DNA of 64,000 bases from Thermoanaerobacter ethanolicus JW 200 (GCF_003722315.1 NZ_CP033580.1:2809501-2873500), one strand, 5' to 3'. Positions 20,198-29,559 are shown, counted from the stretch's first letter. The notes: a model not told the origin generated them from the sequence alone. Numbers and translations are program-made.

Positions 20198-21457
20198 ATG
20201 TTAAAAATTGTTCACCCTATCTGCTGCGGCATAGATGTCCACAAAAAATTCCTAGTTGCTGCTATTGCTATTACTGATTCTAATAATGTTACTACTTACG
20301 TTAAAAGACGCTTTTCTACCTTTAACTCTGACCTTATTAAGTTAAGGGATTGGCTTCTTAGTTACAATTGTTTCGAAGTCTGCATGGAATCCACTGGTAA
20401 GTATTGGATTCCAATCTTTAATGTCCTTGAAAAATCCTGTCATGTTGTTATTGCTAATCCTAAGTATCTCCGTGCCATTAAAGGACAAAAAACCGATGAT
20501 AAGGATGCTACCTGGATTGCCGATTTATTTAAATTCGATATCGTCCCTTCTAGTTTCGTCCCTCCTAAGGATATCCGCATGTTACGTGAACTTGTTCGCT
20601 ATCGTTCTAAACTTATTGGACATCGTTCCAGTGAAAAAAACAGGCTTCAAAATGCCCCCACCGTATCCAACATCGCTTTAGCCTCCGTCGTGAGTGATTC
20701 TTTCGGTAAATCTGCTTCTTCTATCATTGAATATATTTTAACTTGCGATACTTTTGACCCTGAATACTGCAAGTCACTTTTACACAAAAGTCTTTATAAA
20801 AAGGCTGACGAAGTCATTCAGTCGATTATTGGATACGAATTGAGGGTTGATCAATCAGTCAAGATGAAGGTTTGCAGAAAACACTATGACTTTATCAATC
20901 TTTGTGTTTCTGAGTTGGATAAAGCCATTTCTCAATTGGCCAAACCTTATCAAGACTTGATTGATATCTCTGTTACCCTTCCTGGCATAACCGAAAAATC
21001 GGCAACTTATATCATCGCTGAAATTGGCACGGATATGACAGTTTTTAAATCTGACAAGCACCTTTGCTCTTGGGCTGGTCTTACTCCTCAAAACAACGAA
21101 AGTGCAGGTAAGAAAAAATCTGTCCATGTCTCAAGAGCAGGTGTTTATTTAAAACCTCTCTTAATACAGTGTGCCAATGCAGCAATTAGGGATAAAAAGA
21201 ATCCTTATTTTAGGCTTAAATATGAACGTATTAAAAAGCGCCGCGGTCATAAACGGGCAATTGTTGCTATTGCTCGTATGATCCTCACTTGTCTCTATCA
21301 TATGCTTTTGAAAAGGGAACCTTTTAATCCTTCTGACGCCGATTATACTAATATGCCAGAAAAACTTTATCAAAAGCATAAGCAACAATATATTAAGAAA
21401 GCTATTAAACTTTTAGAAAAAGAAGGTTGTACTATTATCCCTCCAAAAATTACTTAA
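20198..21457 (+). CDS. IS110-family transposase (DEDD recombinase)
   Basis: A 419-residue recombinase. The N-terminal RuvC-like DEDD domain is seen in CCGIDVHKKFLVAA (first Asp), VCMESTGKYWIP (Glu) and KTDDKDATWIADL (Asp pair). The C-terminal Transposase_20 domain has ITLPG-type SVTLPGITEKSATYIIAEIG, WAGLTPQNNESAGKK with the candidate catalytic Ser, and SRAGVYLKPLLIQCA. The start at 20198 is chosen because GGAGGG lies 6 bases upstream; the frame is open further upstream without a site, across the non-coding left end. It differs from the copy-2 gene by one A in a run. Confidence 0.95.
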   Translation: MLKIVHPICCGIDVHKKFLVAAIAITDSNNVTTYVKRRFSTFNSDLIKLRDWLLSYNCFEVCMESTGKYWIPIFNVLEKSCHVVIANPKYLRAIKGQKTDDKDATWIADLFKFDIVPSSFVPPKDIRMLRELVRYRSKLIGHRSSEKNRLQNAPTVSNIALASVVSDSFGKSASSIIEYILTCDTFDPEYCKSLLHKSLYKKADEVIQSIIGYELRVDQSVKMKVCRKHYDFINLCVSELDKAISQLAKPYQDLIDISVTLPGITEKSATYIIAEIGTDMTVFKSDKHLCSWAGLTPQNNESAGKKKSVHVSRAGVYLKPLLIQCANAAIRDKKNPYFRLKYERIKKRRGHKRAIVAIARMILTCLYHMLLKREPFNPSDADYTNMPEKLYQKHKQQYIKKAIKLLEKEGCTIIPPKIT

Positions 21458-21561
21458 CATTATATATTACCATTATTTGGCTTTGGGCAGCTTTATTTGG
21501 TGCCCTTTTTGTCATGCCCAAATTTAACTATTTTACTTTCACACTATACCTCCATCACCCT

Positions 21562-22035
21562 TTATTTGCGTATTTCTAATATTTTTAACTTTATAATTCC
21601 AGCAGGAACTTCAACAGAGACAACATCTCCTACTTTTTTCCCTAAAAGCGCTTTCCCTATTGGAGATTCGTCAGATATCTTGTTATTCATTGGGTCAGCT
21701 TCTGCTGAACCTACAATTGTATACTCTACTTCTTCATTATAGGATTCGTCATACACTTTTACAGTACAGCCAATGCTAACCTGGTCAAGTTTTATGTCTT
21801 CTTCGTCAATCACTTTTGCATTTTTAAGCATGGCTTCTAAGGTAGCTATTCTTCCTTCTATAAATGCTTGCTCGTTTTTTGCTTCGTCGTATTCTGAGTT
21901 TTCACTTAAATCTCCAAATGCTCTCGCTTGTTTTATCTTTTCTGCTACTTCAGCTCTTTTGACCGTCTTTAAATATTCTAATTCTTCCTCTAATTTTTTA
22001 AGTCCCTCATAAGTTAAAATTACAGGCTTACTCAT
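21562..22035 (-). CDS. greA: Transcription elongation factor GreA
   Basis: A 157-residue protein that rescues backtracked RNA polymerase by stimulating transcript cleavage. The N-terminal coiled coil ([38 protein letters not shown]) holds the acidic tip residues ([12 protein letters not shown]), and the C-terminal FKBP-like domain ends [23 protein letters not shown]. The length is standard. In related genomes greA precedes lysS; here the IS110 element separates them. Confidence 0.97.
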
Positions 22036-22115
22036 AGACGATTCTCCTTTTTATAAAAATTGAAAATTGTATTTTATTCATATGTAGCAATAATGAAATT
22101 TATGTTAATATTAAT

Positions 22116-22145
22116 ACACAAGCACTGCTTCAGCAGTGCTTGTGT
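22116..22145. terminator. Hairpin after the acyl-ACP-reductase-like gene
   Basis: Perfect arms ACACAAGCACTGCT and AGCAGTGCTTGTGT with a 2-base loop lie about 55 bases past the gene end. The T-tract is weak, so termination efficiency is uncertain. Confidence 0.6.
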
Positions 22146-22198
22146 AATTTTCCATGTGGATTATTATAAATCAGTTAACAAATAAAGTCAAGTCTAAA

Positions 22199-23287
22199 TT
22201 ATGCAAATTTCCACTCTTGTAATCTCTTTTTAGCGTTTTTTCTCACAGATTCTATCTTTTCCATTGTAACTTCTCGCTCGAAACTTCTAAATCCCGCCAA
22301 TTTAAACCCATGCTTTTTAGCAAGTTTTGATATCTCATCCACTTGTTCTACAGTCAAATCTCGCCCTAAAGAATAATTCTCAATTCGTCCTTCCATAGCA
22401 AGAATCATTGTCTCTGCCATACAGGCATAACTTGTTTTAGGTGGAAAACCAAAGTTAAAGTGGAAGTCTACATCGCCAGGCACCTCTACTACTCCACCTT
22501 CTATGACTAAAACATCATCTCTTTTATCCGCAACTTCCTTTGACACATCTCTCGGTCTTGCTACATCGCATACAACAGCCCCTGGTTTTAGATATTCGGG
22601 TTTTATCACCGTATCTACTGCACTTGTAACAGTGATTATTATATCCGCGTCTTCTAAGGCTTCTTTTACATCTGAAGTGATATGGGCAGACATACCCGTT
22701 TTTGTTAAAAGATAGTCTCTAAAGTTTTGCAATTTTTCTTTATTTCGTGCTACAAGTGTCATGTATTTAGCATCTCGGGACAAAATTTCTGCACAGACTT
22801 TGCCGATTGAGCCTGTCGCTCCTATCACAACGACATGAGAATCTCTTACATCTTTACCCATCATCTCTGCGGCTTTTACTGCTCCTTCTATTGCTGTAGC
22901 GACTGTATAACTGTTGCCAGTAGTTACAGCGATGTTTGAATTTTTAGCAATTGTTATCCCTGCATCTCCTACAACAGAGGTCATAGCCCCCAAGCCGACA
23001 ACTTCTGCACCTAAATTTTCTGCAATTTTTACCGCTTTTATTATTTTATTTAAAACATAGTCCTCAGGCAATTTTAACATTTGTTCAGAGGTCAAAGGAA
23101 CCGCCACAAACCAACCTTCTGTCTCAGCATATTCGCTTTTAACCCCTGTTATTTCGGAAACTTTCATAGGAGGAAGAAGTCTTGTAAAACCTTCCACAAC
23201 TCTTTTGGGAAACTTCTCCATTATTTTAAACTTGCGGCTTACATCTTCGTACTCTATAGGATGTATTATAAAACCAAATTTATGCAT
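22199..23287 (-). CDS. Long-chain acyl-ACP reductase (AAR)-like, NADPH-binding
   Basis: A 362-residue protein that aligns by eye with cyanobacterial acyl-ACP reductase, which makes fatty aldehydes. Shared points are GAMTSVVGD near 100, TTGNSYT near 122, the nucleotide-binding VVVIGATGSIGKVCAEIL (about 150-168), LVARNKEKLQ, VIEGGVVEVPGDVDF, and the segment ACMAETMILAMEG with Cys289 at the place of the acylated catalytic Cys, followed by YSLGRDLTVEQVDEI and AKKHGF. Automated labels such as shikimate dehydrogenase would reflect only the Rossmann fold. It is last in a three-gene operon with an unknown protein and an HTH regulator. No aldehyde decarbonylase lies nearby, so an aldehyde would go to alcohol, ether lipid or acid. 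Substrate inferred. Confidence 0.75.
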   Translation of the reverse strand: MHKFGFIIHPIEYEDVSRKFKIMEKFPKRVVEGFTRLLPPMKVSEITGVKSEYAETEGWFVAVPLTSEQMLKLPEDYVLNKIIKAVKIAENLGAEVVGLGAMTSVVGDAGITIAKNSNIAVTTGNSYTVATAIEGAVKAAEMMGKDVRDSHVVVIGATGSIGKVCAEILSRDAKYMTLVARNKEKLQNFRDYLLTKTGMSAHITSDVKEALEDADIIITVTSAVDTVIKPEYLKPGAVVCDVARPRDVSKEVADKRDDVLVIEGGVVEVPGDVDFHFNFGFPPKTSYACMAETMILAMEGRIENYSLGRDLTVEQVDEISKLAKKHGFKLAGFRSFEREVTMEKIESVRKNAKKRLQEWKFA

Positions 23288-23300
23288 ATTTATTACCTCC

Positions 23301-24209
23301 CTATTTTTGTAAATATTCTATTCTAGGTTCAAAACCTATTTTATCCAAAAGTTCATCGTAATCTTGTGGCGTCATTTCTTCTTGTTTTTTACCTGCTATT
23401 GCCACAAGAACTCCTTCCATCACATTTGTTCCAAAAGACCTGCCATTTATGTTGGGGGTAGTAGTAATTAATAGTTCCACCCCCCTCTCTTTTATCATTT
23501 CCACATCTTCCTGTGTAACTGTGTTAGTCACAATTATCTTCCCATCAAGCCTTTCAGGCATGTATTTTTTGATAAAAAGAAAATCCCCTGCAATTATGTC
23601 TGCTTCTTTATAAAATCTTTCATATTTTTTACTATCTATTTTCAATTGCTTGTCTCCTGTGGGATAAATCATTTCAAAGGGAAGACGTACCACAATCGGC
23701 ACAATGATAAAAGAAAGAAAATACACAACCTTTAAGGAATGCAAGGGTATAGGGATATTCAAAGCAAACATCAAATCCCCTATAATAAGTCGTGCACCCT
23801 CTTCATAAAAAGCTTGTGCCATGCCAAACCTGTCCATAACACTTGTCATAAGCACTTTTTTCCCTTTTAAATCAACTATTCCTTTTTTCTGTATGTATTT
23901 TATTACTTTTCTTTCAAGTGTATTTTTAAGCCCCGAGCCGTCCACAATTGGCGTAATCTTTGCTGCATTTTTTAACGGCAATGCATCTTTTATGATATAT
24001 CTTTTATTGCCTGCTGAAAGGTATAAATCTATTCCTCCCATTCCAAAAGCGTCAACTTTTCCATCCAACTCTTTAATAAGTTCTATGGCTTTTTTCAAGT
24101 CCCCATCAGTTCCTATTCTTTCTATTATAAATTTTTCTCCTAAAATCTCTACCTCTGCTGTTTTATTTCTTGTGGAAGAACCTATGCTTATACTTACAAC
24201 CCTCTTCAT
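23301..24209 (-). CDS. Conserved protein of unknown function in the AAR-like operon
   Basis: A 302-residue protein, start ATG preceded by AAAGGGTG. It opens MKRVVSISIGSSTRNKTAEVEILG and shows alternating strands and helices with glycine-rich loops (VDAFGMGGIDLYL near 52-64; TPIVDGSGLKNTLERK; TTTPNINGRSFGTNVMEGV near 250-268). The stretch around 155-180 is hydrophobic (VVYFLSFIIVPIVV) and could be a buried strand pair or membrane-associated. Similar proteins are sometimes labelled quinate 5-dehydrogenase, but I see no classical NAD-binding GxGxxG, so I do not assign that. It starts 4 bases after the regulator gene and ends 13 bases before the AAR-like gene, so the three are co-transcribed and probably work together. 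Confidence 0.75.
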   Translation of the reverse strand: MKRVVSISIGSSTRNKTAEVEILGEKFIIERIGTDGDLKKAIELIKELDGKVDAFGMGGIDLYLSAGNKRYIIKDALPLKNAAKITPIVDGSGLKNTLERKVIKYIQKKGIVDLKGKKVLMTSVMDRFGMAQAFYEEGARLIIGDLMFALNIPIPLHSLKVVYFLSFIIVPIVVRLPFEMIYPTGDKQLKIDSKKYERFYKEADIIAGDFLFIKKYMPERLDGKIIVTNTVTQEDVEMIKERGVELLITTTPNINGRSFGTNVMEGVLVAIAGKKQEEMTPQDYDELLDKIGFEPRIEYLQK

Positions 24210-24213
24210 ATTT

Positions 24214-24738
24214 TCACCCTTTCAATGAATTCAATATCTCTTTTACTACTTCAGGGTCAACATATACATCTTCTGTCAAAGGAGAATGTCCAATATTTAT
24301 AGTTATGATATCTCTGTCAAATATAGCTTCTACCAATTGGCTCCTTTTGTCTGAACCTAAAAATATTATCACGTCGTGAGATTGAATTTTAGCAATCAAG
24401 TCCATTACCATGTTAAAAAGCTCCACACCACTCATGTTTTCAGCCAAGCTCAATCTCTCTTTCTCAGACAAAAGAAGTGTAAAATTAACTCCCCACTCTC
24501 TTAAAAGCTCTTCCAATTCCTCTTTATTTTTTATAGGAAAACCTACTACAGCAATATTTCCTCCTTTTCTAACCTCACCTAAACTTTCTAGTCTCGATAC
24601 AAAACTTCTGTCAACTTTAAAGCGAGAGGCAACCTCTTGCTGTGAAAGACCATTTTGTCTCATTTCAATTATTTTATCTATTATGCCGTGCAATTTCTCT
24701 AAATTTATAGTCTTATCACCAATTTTAATAAATTTCAT
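24214..24738 (-). CDS. HTH transcriptional regulator of the AAR-like operon
   Basis: A 174-residue protein with an N-terminal helix-turn-helix: RQNGLSQQEVASRFKVDRSFVSRLESLG (about 29-56) is a clear recognition module. The C-terminal part (about 60-174) has a GNIAVVGFPIKN strand-loop and HDVIIFLGSDKRSQLVEAIF, and looks like a ligand-binding or oligomerisation domain with no family I can name. The start at 24738 (MKFIKIGD) is chosen because GGAGG lies 8 bases upstream. A 21-bp palindrome covers the region just upstream, suggesting autoregulation of the operon. Confidence 0.8.
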   Translation of the reverse strand: MKFIKIGDKTINLEKLHGIIDKIIEMRQNGLSQQEVASRFKVDRSFVSRLESLGEVRKGGNIAVVGFPIKNKEELEELLREWGVNFTLLLSEKERLSLAENMSGVELFNMVMDLIAKIQSHDVIIFLGSDKRSQLVEAIFDRDIITINIGHSPLTEDVYVDPEVVKEILNSLKG

Positions 24739-24752
24739 TTGCACAACCTCCA

Positions 24753-24773
24753 GTGTGCACATTTTGTGCTCAC
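24753..24773. promoter_or_regulatory. Palindromic operator of the AAR-like operon
   Basis: Arms GTGTGCACA and TGTGCTCAC (8 of 9 pairs) flank a TTT centre. The site lies 15-35 bases upstream of the regulator start and probably overlaps the promoter. The regulator encoded by the next gene is the likely binder (inference). Confidence 0.6.
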
Positions 24774-24830
24774 ATTAATTACAATTTTAATACTTTTTTA
24801 AAAAAATTTCAATACTAAAAAGAAAAATAA

Positions 24831-24848
24831 TCCAGAAACTTTTCTGGA
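24831..24848 (-). terminator. Terminator of the ger operon
   Basis: TCCAGAAA and TTTCTGGA with a 2-base loop directly follow the small membrane gene; on the minus strand TTATTTTTC follows. Confidence 0.8.
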
Positions 24849-25076
24849 CTATTGACCCCAAAACTTCTCAATAGGTTTTAATAAATGATTAATTATTCTA
24901 TTAGTGGAAGTAATTTGAACATTTAAAAGGTAAAGAAGATTAAATACATATCCTGCAATTAAAAAGACAAAAAACACAACAACCTCCTTGACCTTTTTTT
25001 CTCTTACAAGTCTTGGCACCTCAATAAAAGAAAAAAGGACAAATAAAAGAGTAAGCATAATCACTTTAAAAATCAT
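24849..25076 (-). CDS. Small two-helix membrane protein of the germination operon
   Basis: 75 residues with two hydrophobic segments (about 2-18 and 33-52) separated by the charged linker VREKKVKEV. It follows gerAC by 5 bases and ends at the operon terminator. Small two-TM D proteins occur in some gerA-type operons and modulate receptor function; this one fits by size and place, but sequence similarity is too weak to be certain. Confidence 0.65.
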   Translation of the reverse strand: MIFKVIMLTLLFVLFSFIEVPRLVREKKVKEVVVFFVFLIAGYVFNLLYLLNVQITSTNRIINHLLKPIEKFWGQ

Positions 25077-25081
25077 TTATC

Positions 25082-26266
25082 TCACCTCGGATGTATAGGC
25101 TTAGAAGACAGTCCTGACCTTTTTATAACTGATTTTACTGCTACGTTAAATTTCACATCAGGGTAAATTTTATCCCAATCTTTTTCAACTTCTTTCCATA
25201 ATGCAGGATTTCTTTTGTGCAAAATGTCTACAAACCCTACTACATCAACATTGTACTTCTTTTGAAGTATAAAAAGGGCATGTTCTATGGCAGTTTTTAT
25301 TTTTTTGCTTACCATGGTTTGCAATTTCTCCAGGTTTTCTGGCTCAGTTAACTCATATTTTGTTTCTTGCTCATTTAAATAAGCTTCTACATTTACTTTT
25401 ATGTCGAAAGAAATATCACCATCTTTTATTTTAGGAGAAATTTGTGTGCGCGCTTTAGTAACTACAAGAGAGATATGGGCCTTTTCTCCTTTTAGACCTT
25501 TATCTAAAGTCAAGGTACTTCTTTTTAATTTATTCATAAGTGTAGCAACTGCTTTTGTATCTTGTTCTTCTAAAAAGCCAATTAATTTGTCATTGTCAAA
25601 CACTGCAGAGCCAGACAGTCTAATCCCTGTGGCTTTTCCATCTTTTTTTACAATCACGAGTCTTCCTGTAATAGGCGCTTTTTTAGGAATTTCCAATGTT
25701 TCAATAAATTCATTTAAATCAGAAACATAAGAAGAAGCCGTATTTGCCTGATTTGATATAAGCCCCATAACTTCTTTATAAGGATATCTTTCCAGTTCAT
25801 TAGAGCTGGGAAGATTAAAAAGTTCTTGTATGCTTCCCCCTGTTACAACTAATATATAGGCAGTCCTCCTAAACTCAGGATTTCTCGTCATAAAGTCTAA
25901 AGTTTGATATATCCCTGAGCGCGCAAATTTTTCATCTAAAAATATTATTTCGTTATATTGCATAAAAAGGCTCCTTGGCAACTCATCATTTAAATTAGCA
26001 AAAGCTTTCGCAAAATCTACACCACTGGCTTGGAAGACAGCATAAGGTTTGCCAGCTGCACTTCCTCCTCCAGTCCCACCGGTACCGCCTCCACCTGCTG
26101 TAAGAAGGCCCGGTCTTAAAATTTCTACAATGAGATGTATCATGTCGTCTTTTCCTCTTTCAATACCTAATCCCTGGACAAATGCTAATTGATTTATTTC
26201 TCTCTTGTCCCAGCAACCCGTCAGTAAAATGGCAATTGTCAAAATTAATATTATAAATCTTTTCAT
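25082..26266 (-). CDS. gerAC: Spore germination receptor subunit GerAC family (lipoprotein)
   Basis: A 394-residue lipoprotein subunit of a nutrient germinant receptor in the spore inner membrane. The signal peptide MKRFIILILTIAILLTGCW carries a lipobox LLTGC with Cys18 as the lipidated residue. REINQLAFVQGLGIERG and the C-terminal FVDILHKRNPALWKEVEKDW are family features. The start at 26266 is adjacent to an IS110 insertion; the frame runs a further 51 codons into the element, identical to the extension seen at lysS. The native site was probably supplied by the end of gerAA (AGGAGGATACAAGAGG), now 1.67 kb away. Confidence 0.93.
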   Translation of the reverse strand: MKRFIILILTIAILLTGCWDKREINQLAFVQGLGIERGKDDMIHLIVEILRPGLLTAGGGGTGGTGGGSAAGKPYAVFQASGVDFAKAFANLNDELPRSLFMQYNEIIFLDEKFARSGIYQTLDFMTRNPEFRRTAYILVVTGGSIQELFNLPSSNELERYPYKEVMGLISNQANTASSYVSDLNEFIETLEIPKKAPITGRLVIVKKDGKATGIRLSGSAVFDNDKLIGFLEEQDTKAVATLMNKLKRSTLTLDKGLKGEKAHISLVVTKARTQISPKIKDGDISFDIKVNVEAYLNEQETKYELTEPENLEKLQTMVSKKIKTAIEHALFILQKKYNVDVVGFVDILHKRNPALWKEVEKDWDKIYPDVKFNVAVKSVIKRSGLSSKPIHPR

Positions 26267-27931
26267 ATTAACCCACATCCTTTCGCTTTGCTCAAGCACA
26301 AATTGTAATGAAAGTGTGTTATTGAGCGATATTTTTGATATAATTTCTTTAAAATATATAGATATACTACAAAGCACGGAGGAGGGAGTGGAATTATTTC
26401 TACCACTCATTGGACTCAAGTCCGCATATTAACATGTGTAGAATATCTTCTCAAGCACAAATAAGTGTGACTTTGATCACGTACACTAATCATTGTATAA
26501 GCAATTCCTTAGTGTTCATGTGCTGGATATTCAGTCAATGTCTATATATTTTAATTTTTATCTCTTTTGGAGGGTTGTTTATGTTAAAAATTGTTCACCC
26601 TATCTGCTGCGGCATAGATGTCCACAAAAAATTCCTAGTTGCTGCTATTGCTATTACTGATTCTAATAATGTTACTACTTACGTTAAAAGACGCTTTTCT
26701 ACCTTTAACTCTGACCTTATTAAGTTAAGGGATTGGCTTCTTAGTTACAATTGTTTCGAAGTCTGCATGGAATCCACTGGTAAGTATTGGATTCCAATCT
26801 TTAATGTCCTTGAAAAATCCTGTCATGTTGTTATTGCTAATCCTAAGTATCTCCGTGCCATTAAAGGACAAAAAACCGATGATAAGGATGCTACCTGGAT
26901 TGCCGATTTATTTAAATTCGATATCGTCCCTTCTAGTTTCGTCCCTCCTAAGGATATCCGCATGTTACGTGAACTTGTTCGCTATCGTTCTAAACTTATT
27001 GGACATCGTTCCAGTGAAAAAAAACAGGCTTCAAAATGCCCCCACCGTATCCAACATCGCTTTAGCCTCCGTCGTGAGTGATTCTTTCGGTAAATCTGCT
27101 TCTTCTATCATTGAATATATTTTAACTTGCGATACTTTTGACCCTGAATACTGCAAGTCACTTTTACACAAAAGTCTTTATAAAAAGGCTGACGAAGTCA
27201 TTCAGTCGATTATTGGATACGAATTGAGGGTTGATCAATCAGTCAAGATGAAGGTTTGCAGAAAACACTATGACTTTATCAATCTTTGTGTTTCTGAGTT
27301 GGATAAAGCCATTTCTCAATTGGCCAAACCTTATCAAGACTTGATTGATATCTCTGTTACCCTTCCTGGCATAACCGAAAAATCGGCAACTTATATCATC
27401 GCTGAAATTGGCACGGATATGACAGTTTTTAAATCTGACAAGCACCTTTGCTCTTGGGCTGGTCTTACTCCTCAAAACAACGAAAGTGCAGGTAAGAAAA
27501 AATCTGTCCATGTCTCAAGAGCAGGTGTTTATTTAAAACCTCTCTTAATACAGTGTGCCAATGCAGCAATTAGGGATAAAAAGAATCCTTATTTTAGGCT
27601 TAAATATGAACGTATTAAAAAGCGCCGCGGTCATAAACGGGCAATTGTTGCTATTGCTCGTATGATCCTCACTTGTCTCTATCATATGCTTTTGAAAAGG
27701 GAACCTTTTAATCCTTCTGACGCCGATTATACTAATATGCCAGAAAAACTTTATCAAAAGCATAAGCAACAATATATTAAGAAAGCTATTAAACTTTTAG
27801 AAAAAGAAGGTTGTACTATTATCCCTCCAAAAATTACTTAACATTATATATTACCATTATTTGGCTTTGGGCAGCTTTATTTGGTGCCCTTTTTGTCATG
27901 CCCAAATTTAACTATTTTACTTTCACACTAT
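26267..27931 (+). mobile_element. IS110-family insertion sequence, copy 2 (defective transposase)
   Basis: Apparently identical to the copy at 19884-21547 apart from one extra A in the transposase gene (run of eight at 27017-27024 instead of seven). AT dinucleotides flank it (26265-26266, 27930-27931). It lies inside the ger operon, between gerAA and gerAC. The near identity implies recent transposition or gene conversion. Confidence 0.93.
26581..27841 (+). pseudogene. IS110 transposase, frameshifted by one A
   Basis: The reading frame starts at 26581 after GGAGGG, as in copy 1, but shifts at the A8 run (27017-27024) and stops at 27081 after 166 codons. The remaining C-terminal two thirds, including the Ser-containing domain, continue in another frame to 27841. 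The DEDD residues are all before the break, the C-terminal domain after it. The copy could be mobilised in trans by copy 1. Confidence 0.93.
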
Positions 27932-29463
27932 CCTCTTGTATCCTCCTGCCTTACAATATTTTTTCTCTGTATAGTTCGAGGTCTTAATATCTTTGCCCAC
28001 CATGGTATCCTTATAAGCACATCAGACAACTCTTGAGTCTTACTTGGTGCCATAGGTGCAAGATATGGCACTCCAAAAGATTCTAGTGATGCCATATGAG
28101 CTAGTATCATCATAACCACCATTATTATCCCAAAAAACCCTAAAGTCCCAGCCGCAATCATTATGATAAATCTTAAAAGCCTAAAAGTTATGGCTATATT
28201 AAAAGCCGGAATTGCAAAGGAAGCTATTCCCGTCAATGCCACCACAATAACCATTGCAGGCGATACAAGTCCTGCTTGCACAGCTGCTTGTCCTATTACA
28301 AGACCTCCAACAATGCTCACAGCCTGACCTACTTGCATAGGAAGCCTAATTCCTGCTTCTCTAAGTATTTCAAAAGTGACTTCCATGAATAAAGCCTCTA
28401 AAAGAGCAGGAAAAGGTACTCCCTCCCGCTGTGCAGCTACAGAAATAGCCAGTTGCGTAGGTATCATTTCTTGATGAAAAGTAGTCTCTGCAATGTATAT
28501 TGAAGGAAATAACAAAGCCGTCAGCATAGCTATAATCCTCAAAACTCTAAGAGCTGAAGATAAAAAATATCTCTCATAATAATCTTCCCCTGCTTGAAAA
28601 AATTGTACAAAAATTGCAGGAACTGTAAGCACAAAAGGTGAACCATCTACCAATATTGCTACTTTCCCTTCTAAAATTTCTGCACTTACTCTATCCGGCT
28701 TTTCAGAATGAGCTATTTGGGGAAAAGGAGAAAAAGGATTATCTTCTATAAATTCTTCTAAATAGCCACTGTCAATTACTCCATCAATTTGAACTTTTTT
28801 TAATCTTTTTTTCACTTCTTGAACTACTTTATCCTCTGCAATACTCTTTATATAAGCAATAGAAACATCAGTTTTAGAATATTTACCTATTTTCATATTT
28901 TCAATTACAAAATCAGGGTGTTTTATTCTCCTTCTAAGCATAGAAGTATTTATTCTTAAAGTTTCTACAAAAGCCTCTTTAGGACCTCTTACATAGGATT
29001 CTGTAGTAGACTCAGCTATATTTCTTCCTTCCCATCCCTTTGTAGAAATGATTAATGCTTTTTCCACTCCATCAATTAAAAGTATTGTCTCTCCAGAAAG
29101 TAAGTCGTCTATTATATCTCCAATTTTATCTTTTACATTTACTTCTGAAGTTGTTATAAAATATTCATTTATATAATTAAAGAGTTGGTCATTAGTGTAT
29201 ATGATTTTATTCAACTTTCTTGTCTCTATCATTATTGGCTCTAAAATATTTCGAGTAATTAACAACTTATCTACCATTCCATCTACATATACTAAAAAAG
29301 CTTTAACTTTTTTATCTCCTATGCTAATTTGCCTAAAAACCATGTCATTATTCCCTTTTAAAAGCACTTGAAATATATATATATTTTCTTCTAATTCTTT
29401 GCTAAGAGTCATGTATTGATAATTTTCTTTTACATACTGTGGATCAGGCAATTTATGGGGCAT
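27928..29463 (-). CDS. gerAA: Spore germination receptor subunit GerAA family
   Basis: A 511-residue receptor subunit. A soluble N-terminal domain (about 1-240) is followed by KVAILVDGSPFVLTVPAIF, the family hallmark, and then about five membrane segments (about 285-470) with SIYIAETTFHQEMIPTQLA and ALFMEVTFEILREAGIRLP. The start at 29463 (MPHKLPD) is supported by GGAGGT 8 bases upstream; a TTG-start extension to 29478 overlaps that site. The present stop TAG is created at the IS110 junction; without the element the gene would end GGA TGA with ATGA overlap onto gerAC. Confidence 0.94.
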   Translation of the reverse strand: MPHKLPDPQYVKENYQYMTLSKELEENIYIFQVLLKGNNDMVFRQISIGDKKVKAFLVYVDGMVDKLLITRNILEPIMIETRKLNKIIYTNDQLFNYINEYFITTSEVNVKDKIGDIIDDLLSGETILLIDGVEKALIISTKGWEGRNIAESTTESYVRGPKEAFVETLRINTSMLRRRIKHPDFVIENMKIGKYSKTDVSIAYIKSIAEDKVVQEVKKRLKKVQIDGVIDSGYLEEFIEDNPFSPFPQIAHSEKPDRVSAEILEGKVAILVDGSPFVLTVPAIFVQFFQAGEDYYERYFLSSALRVLRIIAMLTALLFPSIYIAETTFHQEMIPTQLAISVAAQREGVPFPALLEALFMEVTFEILREAGIRLPMQVGQAVSIVGGLVIGQAAVQAGLVSPAMVIVVALTGIASFAIPAFNIAITFRLLRFIIMIAAGTLGFFGIIMVVMMILAHMASLESFGVPYLAPMAPSKTQELSDVLIRIPWWAKILRPRTIQRKNIVRQEDTRG

Positions 29464-29559
29464 TTTATACACCTCCAAATATTATTATTTCAAGTTTTTT
29501 TTAGAATATTATGTTAGTGTCGGACAAATAATAAAAAAAAATGGGTTTGGGAGTCGGTT

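Noticed and set aside
26804-27841. Second open frame in IS110 copy 2 as an independent gene or as a programmed frameshift product
   Set aside because: Copy 1 encodes the whole protein in one frame with A7, so the split in copy 2 is a one-base insertion, not a programmed frameshift.
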